Assembly: GCF_022179805.1 (NCBI RefSeq)
Contig: NZ_BPUO01000021.1
Span: 1 to 64,000, forward strand
DNA: 64,000 nucleotides
Direction of reading: 5' to 3'
Source of the DNA: Cupriavidus pauculus
Lineage (GTDB): Bacteria; Pseudomonadota; Gammaproteobacteria; Burkholderiales; Burkholderiaceae
Each line of letters begins with the position of its first letter. Positions within the stretch are counted from its first letter, which is position 1. A program made the position numbers and the translations under genes. This document shows positions 31,503 to 39,247 of this stretch, piece by piece. A model generated the notes under the pieces. That model did no database searches and was not told where the DNA came from. It saw nothing but the letters and a program-made list of their open reading frames with translations.

Positions 31503-32927
31503 ACGCGGCTTCGTATGAAGATCAAGCGGGACAGGGCGCGTGAGCGACTCCGGCTGCAGGATTCTGTCGAGTTCTTCCTGCGATAGCAGCCCTCGACGCA
31601 GCACGATCTCATAGACGCTGCCGCCTGTGACATGGGCTTCCTGAGCAACCGCCGTCGCGTTCTCATATCCGATGTAGGGGTTCAGGGCCGTGACCACACC
31701 AATCGAGTTTTGAACTGCGGCGCGTAGTTTGTCCTCATTGGCCGTGATGCCCTTGACGCAGCGTTCCGCCAGGGTCAGGCAGCCCGCGCGAAGATGGCTG
31801 ACGCTCTTGAAGAGGCTGTGCGCAATGATGGGTTCGAAGGCATTCAGCTGAAGCTGCCCTGCTTCTGCCGCAAAGCTGACAGTGACATCGTTGCCGATGA
31901 CTTCGAAGGCAATCTGGTTAACCACCTCGGGAATGACCGGATTCACTTTTCCCGGCATGATGCTCGACCCGGCCTGCATCGGCGGCAGGTTGATTTCACC
32001 GAATCCCGCCCTGGGTCCGCTGGACAGCAGGCGCAAATCATTGCACGTCTTGGAAAGCTTGACCGCCACGCGCTTGAGCACGCCAGAAAGCTGCACGAAT
32101 GACCCGCAGTCTTGCGTGGCTTCGATAAGGTTGGGCGCTGTCGAGAGTGGGATACCGGTGATGTCACACAGCCGCTTCAGCACAACCGGTGCGTACGACG
32201 GATGCGCCGTAATGCCTGTACCGATCGCCGTGGCGCCGAGGTTGATCTCGCAGATCAGCAGGGCGGCCTCACGCAGGCGTTGCTCGTCTTCGCCCAGCAT
32301 CACCGCATACGTGCTGAACTCCTGCCCAAGCGTCATGGGTACGGCGTCCTGCAATTGCGTGCGCCCCATCTTGATGATGTGAGCGAACTCGTCTGCCTTT
32401 TCCTCAAATGCCTTGCGCAAGACGGCCATGGCATCCACCAGGCCAGCAATCCCGAACCAGGTGGCAATCTTGAGTGCCGTCGGATAGACGTCGTTCGTGC
32501 TTTGGCCGATGTTGACGTGCTCGTTCGGGTGGAGATGCTGATACTCCCCTTTGCCGTGGCCGAGCAACTCCAACGCACGATTCGCGATGACCTCGTTGGC
32601 ATTCATGTTCGTCGAGGTGCCGGCGCCGCCTTGTATCACATCGACCACAAACTGCTGATGGAGCGCACCATTGGCGATTTCCTTGCACGCATTGACGATG
32701 GCATCGCAACGCTGCTGGTCCAGCAAGCCGAGTTCATGATTTGCAAGGGCAGCCGCTTGCTTGATTGCGGCCAGGGCCTTGATGAGCTCGGGATAGATGG
32801 AAATCGGCGTGCCCGTGATCGGGAAGTTCTCGACGGCGCGTAGTGTATGGACGCCATAGTATGCGTCCGAAGGAACCTGGCGATCGCCAAGTAGGTCGTG
32901 TTCGGTTCTGAAGCCTGCGCTGGACAT
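31491..32927 (-). CDS. aspA: Aspartate ammonia-lyase (fumarase/aspartase superfamily)
   Basis: A 478-residue lyase converting aspartate to fumarate and ammonia. It shows DVIQGGAGTSTNMNANEVIANRALE, HPNEHVNIGQSTNDVYPTA, MGRTQLQDAVPMTLGQEF and the superfamily signature GSSIMPGKVNP. Length matches AspA. An excellent GGAGG site precedes the ATG at 32927. It is convergent with the exporter gene and delivers fumarate, the substrate of the hydratase encoded upstream, so it may be part of the same C4 module. Relatives with other amino-dicarboxylate substrates cannot be excluded. Confidence 0.92.
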   Translation of the reverse strand: MSSAGFRTEHDLLGDRQVPSDAYYGVHTLRAVENFPITGTPISIYPELIKALAAIKQAAALANHELGLLDQQRCDAIVNACKEIANGALHQQFVVDVIQGGAGTSTNMNANEVIANRALELLGHGKGEYQHLHPNEHVNIGQSTNDVYPTALKIATWFGIAGLVDAMAVLRKAFEEKADEFAHIIKMGRTQLQDAVPMTLGQEFSTYAVMLGEDEQRLREAALLICEINLGATAIGTGITAHPSYAPVVLKRLCDITGIPLSTAPNLIEATQDCGSFVQLSGVLKRVAVKLSKTCNDLRLLSSGPRAGFGEINLPPMQAGSSIMPGKVNPVIPEVVNQIAFEVIGNDVTVSFAAEAGQLQLNAFEPIIAHSLFKSVSHLRAGCLTLAERCVKGITANEDKLRAAVQNSIGVVTALNPYIGYENATAVAQEAHVTGGSVYEIVLRRGLLSQEELDRILQPESLTRPVPLDLHTKPRSMH

Positions 32928-33139
32928 GATCGCCTCCGGGTACGGTTCGCCTGCAGTTGGTGGCTGAAGTCTAATGCTTGATCGCGTGCCTCACCGTCGT
33001 CCATGCAAAGACGGTATTACGGCAGAAGGGCACACAGACGTTATGCAAAAAGTGCATGGATACAGGTGCCGACGTTCCTTCGAGGCGGTCACGCTCGTCA
33101 CGGGCAAGGCAGAGGCTCGATAGAAATCAAAAAAAGCGG

Positions 33140-33466
33140 CGCAATGACTTCTGGTTTACGGGTGTCACCTACAAGTTCACGCCGGCGTTTGACGTGCAGT
33201 TGGGGTAGTACTACTCCAACATCAAGAAGATGAACCTGAATGGTCCCACAGGTGCCACCAGCAATCCGGCGAACCCGCAGCAGGTCAATCTGGTTCTGGA
33301 CTATGCGTTGAGCAAGCGCACCGACGTCTATGTGTCGACGGCCTGGGCGCATAACGGCAGTCTGGACAATGACGGCGCCTTCACGCTGTACCTGTTCAAC
33401 TACGCACAGCCTCCCGGCGCCAAGAATATGGTGGGCTTTGCAACGGGTATCCGGCACGTGTTCTAA
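33140..33466 (+). pseudogene. C-terminal remnant of a Gram-negative general porin
   Basis: The frame reads NDFWFTGVTYKFTPAFDVQLG, then an in-frame TAG stop (33206-33208), then YYSNIKKMNLNGPTGATSN through LDYALSKRTDVYVSTAWAHN to the terminal GIRHVF, the usual final beta strand ending in Phe. This is the last third of a 16-strand porin. No N-terminal part or start is present upstream and the reading frame is broken, so it is a decayed gene left at the border between the catabolic and iron-uptake regions. Confidence 0.85.
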
Positions 33467-33488
33467 ATTCCGGGTACCGGAATGCTCA

Positions 33489-33518
33489 CGCCAGAAGGCT
33501 CAACTGGGCCTTCTGGCG
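33489..33518. terminator. Hairpin terminator after porin remnant and fecR
   Basis: An 11-bp perfect stem (CGCCAGAAGGC and GCCTTCTGGCG) with an 8-nt loop lies between the porin remnant and the 3' end of the minus-strand fecR gene. There is no long T-run, but the stem is stable in either direction and it probably once ended the porin transcript. Confidence 0.6.
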
Positions 33519-33535
33519 TCATGCAGGCGATTCGA

Positions 33536-34513
33536 TCAGGCTGGCAGGACGGTCGTCCAGTACCGCGTCAGGGAATGGATGCGAACGGGCAGGGCACTGC
33601 GTAGCGCATCGAGGATGCGGTCAGTGTCCTGGACCGGAAACGTTCCGGATACGCGTAGGGCCGCAATCGAGGGATCACAACGAAGATGCCCGGGTCGATA
33701 CCGGTCGACTTCGGTCAGGAACGAGCCCAATGGCATGTCCGTGGCTACCAGCATGCCGTCCGCCCACGCAATCGCGGCCTCGGCGAGGGTCTGCGGCGCG
33801 TCCACCTCACGCGACGAGAATCCAGCTTCCTCGCCCGCGCTGACGACGTGCTCCGCGAGGGCATCGTCCGCTGGGCGCACAGCTACCGCGCCTTCCGTAA
33901 CGCCGATCCATCCCCGGTCCTGATGTTGCCGAACCGCGAAGCAAGTGCCAAGCGGTCTTAGCGTGGCGCTACGCAAGGCCACCACGAAGGGTCGCGGAAC
34001 GGCATAGGGGTCTGGTGCAGTCTCGACCTGCACCTCGCCGCGTTGCAGCGTGACGCGGCGCTCGGCGGCCGTGAAGGCAACGTCGATAGCGGTGTCCGTG
34101 TTCAGGCGAACTTTTGTGCCGTCATCGAGCGTGATCAGCCGCTGTTCGCCCACGCTCGTATGGACATCGGCCATCATGCCTTGCAGGCCGGTGTAATCGC
34201 GTGTCAGCCAGGCCGCGCCCCCACCGACGAAGAGTAGTGCCAGCGTATTGACGGCGCGCCTGCGGCTTGCCGACTTGGGCGGCGTCAGCGCCGCGCGTGC
34301 CACCGCCGTGGCCAGTGGCGACGCAATGCCGCTCAACCTCGCGTTCACCGTTTCGATATGGTCCCAGGCCCGCTTGTGGTCGGGATGCTGGCCGAGCCAG
34401 TTGCGCCAGGCGCGCCGGATATGGTCGTCCACGTCATCGCCTTGCAGCGTGACAAGCCATTCGACGGCGGTCCGGGCGATCTCGGGAGGGATGTTGGTGC
34501 CAGCGTTGGTCAT
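33536..34513 (-). CDS. FecR-type anti-sigma factor (orphan pair)
   Basis: A 325-residue inner-membrane sensor that would hold its partner sigma factor and respond to a TonB receptor. The N-terminal cytoplasmic domain carries ARTAVEWLVTLQGDDVDDHIRRAWRNWLGQHPDHKRAWDHIE. A single membrane helix follows (NTLALLFVGGGAAWLTR). The periplasmic FecR domain contains SVGEQRLITLDDGTKVRLNTDTAIDVAFTAAERRVTLQRGEV and a C-terminal STN-interacting region. Its ATG overlaps the sigma-factor stop. No TonB receptor follows on this strand, only the porin remnant, so this pair lacks its usual receptor locally. Confidence 0.9.
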   Translation of the reverse strand: MTNAGTNIPPEIARTAVEWLVTLQGDDVDDHIRRAWRNWLGQHPDHKRAWDHIETVNARLSGIASPLATAVARAALTPPKSASRRRAVNTLALLFVGGGAAWLTRDYTGLQGMMADVHTSVGEQRLITLDDGTKVRLNTDTAIDVAFTAAERRVTLQRGEVQVETAPDPYAVPRPFVVALRSATLRPLGTCFAVRQHQDRGWIGVTEGAVAVRPADDALAEHVVSAGEEAGFSSREVDAPQTLAEAAIAWADGMLVATDMPLGSFLTEVDRYRPGHLRCDPSIAALRVSGTFPVQDTDRILDALRSALPVRIHSLTRYWTTVLPA

Positions 34514-35019
34514 GTCGGCCCGATGGCGAAATAGCACTGCGTGCCGGCCTTGACCAGGTAACGCTTCACCGTTGTCAGCGAAACACCCAGCGCAGCGGCA
34601 ATCTCGGCATGGCTCATGCCATCGAGCTGGGCCATCAGGAAGGCGCGCTTGACCGGAGCCGGCAGGCCGTCGAGAAGATCGGCGATTTCCTGCAGCGTTT
34701 CCAGCAGAATCGCGCGGTCCTCGGTCGACGGAATCGAATCGGACGGCAGGTGGGCCAGCGCTTCCAGGTAGGCCTGTTCGAGCTTCTCCCGGCGCCGCTG
34801 GTTGGCCATGACGCGCTGGGCCACCGTGGTCAGGAACGCCCTTGGTTCGGCCAGGGGCGGCATCTCTTCGCGGGCAAGCAACCGCATGAAGGTGTCGTGG
34901 GCGAGGTCCGCCGACTTGTGCCAGCAGCCCGACTTCCTGTGCAACCAGCCCAGCAACCACCGGTGGTGGTTGACGTAGAGCGCACCAATGTCCTGGTGTG
35001 GACTTGCGTCGGCAGCCAT
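34510..35019 (-). CDS. FecI-type ECF sigma factor
   Basis: A 169-residue extracytoplasmic-function sigma factor. Region 2 is LYVNHHRWLLGWLHRKSGCWHKSADLAHDTFMRLLA. Region 4 is LPAPVKRAFLMAQLDGMSHAEIAAALGVSLTTVKRYLVKA. The ATG at 35019 follows a good Fur-box-like site at 35052-35070. It is a paralogue of the divergent sigma factor at 35359 (shared DLAHDTF/DLAQDVF and FL-AQLDG segments), suggesting duplication. Expected to direct RNA polymerase to a TonB-receptor promoter when released by FecR. Confidence 0.92.
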   Translation of the reverse strand: MAADASPHQDIGALYVNHHRWLLGWLHRKSGCWHKSADLAHDTFMRLLAREEMPPLAEPRAFLTTVAQRVMANQRRREKLEQAYLEALAHLPSDSIPSTEDRAILLETLQEIADLLDGLPAPVKRAFLMAQLDGMSHAEIAAALGVSLTTVKRYLVKAGTQCYFAIGPT

Positions 35020-35051
35020 CAAACGTTCCTTGTACCGCAGCGGGTTTTGCT

Positions 35052-35070
35052 GGAAATGAGAATCGTTATT
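35052..35070 (-). promoter_or_regulatory. Fur-box-like site upstream of orphan fecI
   Basis: GGAAATGAGAATCGTTATT matches the 19-bp Fur consensus at 14 positions by eye. It lies 33 bp before the minus-strand sigma-factor gene, within the 339-bp divergent spacer (35020-35358) that holds nothing else but the second Fur-like site. Confidence 0.7.
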
Positions 35071-35184
35071 GTATAGGGATGGGCGTACGGAAGGTACTCG
35101 TCTTGTGCTTCATCGCCCATTCCCGGCGCAGAGAAGCCATCTGTTCGTGGCTTGTGTGGCGCGCCAGCATCGGCCTCTATATAA

Positions 35185-35203
35185 GTAAGTGAGAATCAGT
35201 TAC
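35185..35203 (+). promoter_or_regulatory. Fur-box-like site upstream of second fecI
   Basis: GTAAGTGAGAATCAGTTAC matches the Fur consensus at about 12 of 19 positions and lies about 155 bp before the plus-strand sigma-factor gene. The 19 bases at 35186-35204 recur exactly at 48869-48887, upstream of the LuxR-type regulator. Confidence 0.65.
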
Positions 35204-35358
35204 AGTTGCGCCCGTGAATGCACGCCTTGCAGTGAGGAAAGCGGCACACGATTCACATCACTTCCCATGTTCCAGGCTGCGCCAGAGTTTTCCCAGATGG
35301 CGATCGTTCGCGTCACATTCCCGGTTTCGGCATCCGTCATGGCGGCGGAGTCCGCTCG

Positions 35359-35871
35359 ATGACGGCCGTCGATCCGTCGACGCGGTCTCAGGTCGACGCG
35401 CTCTACAGTCGTCATCACGACTGGCTCAAGGGCTGGCTGCTGCGAAAAATCGGGAACGCATGCGATGCGGCCGATCTGGCGCAGGACGTCTTCGTGCGTG
35501 TGCTTCACCGGAAAGTGGCCGAGATCCGCGAGCCGCGCACCTACCTGGGCACCATCGCCAATGGTCTGGTGATCGATTTCTGGCGGCGCAGGGAGCTGGA
35601 ACTCGCGTGGCTGGAGACGCTTGCCCATCTGCCGGAGGCCCATGCGCCATCGCCGGAGAGCCGGCTGCACTTCCTGCAGACGCTCATGGAAATCGACCGG
35701 ATGCTGGACACCCTGAAGCCGCGCGCCCGCACGGCGTTCCTGCTCGCGCAGCTCGACGGCCTGACATGCCCGCAGATTGCCAAGCATATCGGCATGTCGC
35801 TGGCCACCGTGGAGCGATACATCGCGCAGGCAATGCGCCGATGCTATGAGCTTCAGTTTGCCAACGGGTGA
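35359..35871 (+). CDS. FecI-type ECF sigma factor
   Basis: A 170-residue ECF sigma factor with region 2 (LYSRHHDWLKGWLLRKIGNACDAADLAQDVFVRVL) and region 4 (LKPRARTAFLLAQLDGLTCPQIAKHIGMSLATVERYIAQAMRRCYE). GGAG lies 9 nt before the ATG. It heads a plus-strand set with fecR and two tandem TonB receptors, the standard layout for iron-responsive cell-surface signalling. Expression is probably controlled by Fur through the site at 35185-35203. Confidence 0.94.
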   Translation: MTAVDPSTRSQVDALYSRHHDWLKGWLLRKIGNACDAADLAQDVFVRVLHRKVAEIREPRTYLGTIANGLVIDFWRRRELELAWLETLAHLPEAHAPSPESRLHFLQTLMEIDRMLDTLKPRARTAFLLAQLDGLTCPQIAKHIGMSLATVERYIAQAMRRCYELQFANG

Positions 35872-35891
35872 TCGGGTCAGCCTGCCGAGCC

Positions 35892-36893
35892 ATGTCCAAT
35901 CCTCACGTAGATCTACCGTCCAGCATTGTCGACGAGGCCATCGACTGGGCCGTCCGCCTGCTGTTCAATGAGCCGACCGACGAGATGCGCCGCCGATTCC
36001 TGGCCTGGGAAGGCGCCGACCCCCGGCACAAGCTCGCCTGGCAGCGGGTCAGGTCGTTGCGCGATGGATTTCCGAGCGTGCCTTCAACGCTGGCGCTGGA
36101 GACGATGCGGAACGCGGATGCCATACGCGGCCGTCGCCGAGCCGGACGCCGGCAAGCCATCAAGGTCCTGGCGTTCGGCGGGGTATCGGTGCTTGGGTTG
36201 TCAACCGCATACCACCAAGCGCCGTGGGAGCGCTGGCTCGCGGAAGTCAGTACCGGCGTGGGCAGGCAGCGCCGGCTGGTGCTGGACGATGGCACGGTCG
36301 TCGTCCTCAATACCGACTCTGCGGTCGACATCCGCTTCAATGACGAGCGGCGCGATCTCGTGCTACGACGCGGAGAGATTCTGGTCACCACCGGTCATGA
36401 CGAGCGATTTGCCGCCCATGCGATGCGCCGCCCGTTCCAGGTGCGCACGCCATTCGGGACGATGCGCGCCCTGGGCACGCGCTTTGTCGTGCGACTCCAG
36501 GACGATTCCGCCCGGGTGAGCGTCCAGGAGGGCGCGGTCGCCCTGCACGCAGAGCGTGATATCACCTCATCGGTTGCCAAGGCGGGGACGTCGTGGCAGA
36601 TGGACCGCGTTTCCAGTTCGGAGAGCGCAAACGCGGGCATGTCGCAGGATAGTTGGGCCGACGGCTTGCTGTCGGGCAGCAATATGCGCCTGGGCGATGT
36701 GCTGGCTGAACTCGGCCGCTATCGGCATGGGCGCATCGATTGCGACCCGGCGGTAGCGGACCTGACGCTGTCCGGCACTTACCGGATCGACGACACGGAT
36801 CGCACCCTGCGCTTCCTGGAGAAGGCGCTGCCTATCCGGATTTCGTATTTCAGCCGCTACTGGGTGCGGGTGGGACCGGCGGCCCGAGGTTAG
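35892..36893 (+). CDS. FecR-type anti-sigma factor
   Basis: A 333-residue membrane regulator. The N-terminal sigma-binding part is SSIVDEAIDWAVRLLFNEPTDEMRRRFLAWEGADPRHKLAWQRV. The membrane segment is IKVLAFGGVSVLGLSTAYH. The periplasmic FecR domain includes STGVGRQRRLVLDDGTVVVLNTDSAVDIRFNDERRDLVLRRGEI and RPFQVRTPFGTMRALGTRFVV. A GTG at 35868 overlaps the sigma-factor stop (GTGA) and is an alternative start; ATG 35892 gives the usual family N-terminus. It should transduce the signal from the STN-bearing receptor at 39248. Confidence 0.92.
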   Translation: MSNPHVDLPSSIVDEAIDWAVRLLFNEPTDEMRRRFLAWEGADPRHKLAWQRVRSLRDGFPSVPSTLALETMRNADAIRGRRRAGRRQAIKVLAFGGVSVLGLSTAYHQAPWERWLAEVSTGVGRQRRLVLDDGTVVVLNTDSAVDIRFNDERRDLVLRRGEILVTTGHDERFAAHAMRRPFQVRTPFGTMRALGTRFVVRLQDDSARVSVQEGAVALHAERDITSSVAKAGTSWQMDRVSSSESANAGMSQDSWADGLLSGSNMRLGDVLAELGRYRHGRIDCDPAVADLTLSGTYRIDDTDRTLRFLEKALPIRISYFSRYWVRVGPAARG

Positions 36894-37002
36894 GCCACTG
36901 CCTTGTTACAAATTAGTGCGATGAGAATTGAGGGGATTGGGGGCGACTGTCCGGCTTGGATTGAAGGAACACCCTTCAACCTGCCTTGGACTATCGAGAA
37001 CC

Positions 37003-39237
37003 ATGTCGTTACCGCAATCCCGTCGCCAGCCTTCCTCGCTCCGCACCGAAATCTCATGCCGACTTCCCCTGCGTCCCATCACTGCCGCACTGCATCAGGC
37101 CATGTTGTGCCTGGCAGTCGGCTCGGGCGCGGTCACCTGCAACGCCTTCGCCCAGACCCCCACTGCACCGGGGCCGGAAACCACGCTCCCCACGGTCACG
37201 GTAAGCGGCGTGGCCACGAATGATGCGACCGAACTCCCCGCCGCCTACGCGGGCGGGCAAACCGCACGCGGTGGCCGGCTTGGCCTGCTGGGCAATCGCG
37301 GCAACATGGATACGCCGTTTTCCACGAGCAGCTACACCGCCCAGCGCATCGAGGATCAGCAGGCCGTGACCCTGGCTGATGTGCTGAACGCCGATCCGTC
37401 GGTTCGATTCACTGGCCAGACCGGTGGCGTCACCGACTCGTTCATGATTCGTGGCTTCCCGATCAATGAAGGCAACCTCTCGGAAGTTGCCTTCGATGGC
37501 GTGTACGGTGTGTCGCCGAACTACCACCTGTTCCCGGAATACATCGAGCGCGTGGAGGTCCTCAAGGGCCCGGCCGCCATGCTCTACGGGATGTCGCCGA
37601 ACAGCGGGGTAGGCGGTGTGGTGAACCTGGTGCCCAAGCGGGCGGGGGACACTGACCTGACGCGCTTCACGCTCGACTACGGCTCCGATGCACAGGTGGG
37701 CGGCGCCGTGGACGTGAGCCGTCGCTGGGGCAAGGACAAGGAGTGGGGCGTTCGCTTCAACGGGCTGCATCGCCAGGGGGGAACGCCGCTGGACAACCAG
37801 AAGTCGCGTAGCGAAGTGGCGGCGGTCTCGCTCGACTATCGCGGCGACCGTCTGCGCGCATCGCTTGACCTGATCGAGCAGTATCAGTGGATCGACGCGC
37901 CGACACGTCCGTTCCTGGTAGCGGCCGGCATCAACGTGCCGACCGCACCGGACGGGCGGCGCAACACCACCCAGCCGTGGGGATGGTGGAAGTCCAATGA
38001 CGTATCGACTCTGGCGCGTGTCGAGTACGACATTGCCGACAACGTGACGGTCTATGCCGATGCGGGCGGGACGCGTTCGGACGTTGCGCGGCTTTCCGAC
38101 CAGACGCCGACCATTCTCAACGCGGCCGGCGATACGTCGACTGCGGTGCAGAACTGGAAATTTCAGGTGAACCGGATGTCGTTCGACACCGGTGTGCGCG
38201 CGAAATTCGACACCGGGCCCATCAAGCACGCGCTGGCGCTGCAGGGCAATTTCTACTCGGATCGCATTGCCAACGCGAACGTCGCGGGCACGCCCGTCCA
38301 GTCGAACATCTACAATCCGGTGGTACGCCCCGAGCAGTCGATCGCGCCGCCGAAGTATGTGCCGAAGGTCTCGGATTCGACGCTGTCGGGCGCGGCGCTT
38401 GTCGATACCCTGAGCACGCTCGATGACCGCGTGGCGCTGACCCTGGGTTTGCGTTACCAGCAGGTCGAGTCGAACAACTACAACACCGCGACGGGCGCGA
38501 AGTCCTCGTCCTACGACGAAAACGCCGTCACGCCGCTGGCGGGCATCGTCTTCAAGCCGTGGCAAAACGTGTCGCTGTACGCCAACTATGTGGAAGGACT
38601 GAGCAAGGGGGACATTGCGCCGGCCACCGCTTCGAATGCCGGCCAGGTCTTTGCCCCGTACAAGACGAAGCAGCAGGAGGTGGGCGTCAAGGTTGACTCC
38701 GGTTCGCTCATGGCGACGCTGGCCGCGTTCCGGATGACCAAGCCGAGCGGCCAGTTGTTCGGTACCGTCTACGCCGTTGACAGCGAGCAGCGCAATCAGG
38801 GTCTGGAACTGACCGTGTCGGGCGAAGTGGTCCGCCGCGTGCGCCTGCTGGGCGGGGTGACGTGGATCGACGGCAAGCTGACGAAGACCAACAGTGCTGC
38901 AACCCAGGGGAATCGTCCGGTTGGCGTGCCCACCATCATGGCCAACCTTGGCGCGGAGTGGGACCTGCCGTGGCTGCAGGGCCTGACCCTGACCGGCGCG
39001 GTCAACTACACGGATCGCATCTACGTGAATCAGGCCAACACGCAGTCGGTACCGTCCTGGACCACCTTTGATATCGGTGCGCGCTATCGGACCAAGGTCG
39101 CGGGCAAGGCGACCACGTTCCGCGCCACGGTCATCAATGCCTTCGACAAGAACTACTGGGGTGGCGTGGCGTCGTACAGCACCATTTCCCAGGGTGCGCC
39201 CCGGACCTTCCTTGGCTCCGTGACGGTCGACTTCTGA
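37003..39237 (+). CDS. TonB-dependent outer-membrane receptor without signalling domain
   Basis: A 744-residue 22-strand receptor for a siderophore. The export segment (LRPITAALHQAMLCLAVGSGAVTCNAFAQ) is followed directly by the TonB box region (TLPTVTVSG) and plug (ADVLNADPSVRFTGQTGGVTDSFMIRGFPINEGN, YIERVEVLKGPAAMLYGMSPNSGVGGVVNLVPKRA). The C-terminus ends FLGSVTVDF. It lacks the N-terminal STN domain. It is clearly paralogous to the next receptor (FDGVYGVSPNYHLFPEYIERVEVLKGP against FDGVYGVASNYRVATGYVERIELIKGP), so the pair arose by tandem duplication. The start is ATG 37003 with a weak ribosome site. Confidence 0.93.
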   Translation: MSLPQSRRQPSSLRTEISCRLPLRPITAALHQAMLCLAVGSGAVTCNAFAQTPTAPGPETTLPTVTVSGVATNDATELPAAYAGGQTARGGRLGLLGNRGNMDTPFSTSSYTAQRIEDQQAVTLADVLNADPSVRFTGQTGGVTDSFMIRGFPINEGNLSEVAFDGVYGVSPNYHLFPEYIERVEVLKGPAAMLYGMSPNSGVGGVVNLVPKRAGDTDLTRFTLDYGSDAQVGGAVDVSRRWGKDKEWGVRFNGLHRQGGTPLDNQKSRSEVAAVSLDYRGDRLRASLDLIEQYQWIDAPTRPFLVAAGINVPTAPDGRRNTTQPWGWWKSNDVSTLARVEYDIADNVTVYADAGGTRSDVARLSDQTPTILNAAGDTSTAVQNWKFQVNRMSFDTGVRAKFDTGPIKHALALQGNFYSDRIANANVAGTPVQSNIYNPVVRPEQSIAPPKYVPKVSDSTLSGAALVDTLSTLDDRVALTLGLRYQQVESNNYNTATGAKSSSYDENAVTPLAGIVFKPWQNVSLYANYVEGLSKGDIAPATASNAGQVFAPYKTKQQEVGVKVDSGSLMATLAAFRMTKPSGQLFGTVYAVDSEQRNQGLELTVSGEVVRRVRLLGGVTWIDGKLTKTNSAATQGNRPVGVPTIMANLGAEWDLPWLQGLTLTGAVNYTDRIYVNQANTQSVPSWTTFDIGARYRTKVAGKATTFRATVINAFDKNYWGGVASYSTISQGAPRTFLGSVTVDF

Positions 39238-39247
39238 TGCGGGTTCC

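Noticed and set aside
33230-33466. A 78-residue plus-strand open frame read as an intact small gene
   Set aside because: It is in the same frame as the porin sequence before the TAG at 33206 and ends as a porin C-terminus, so it is part of a remnant.
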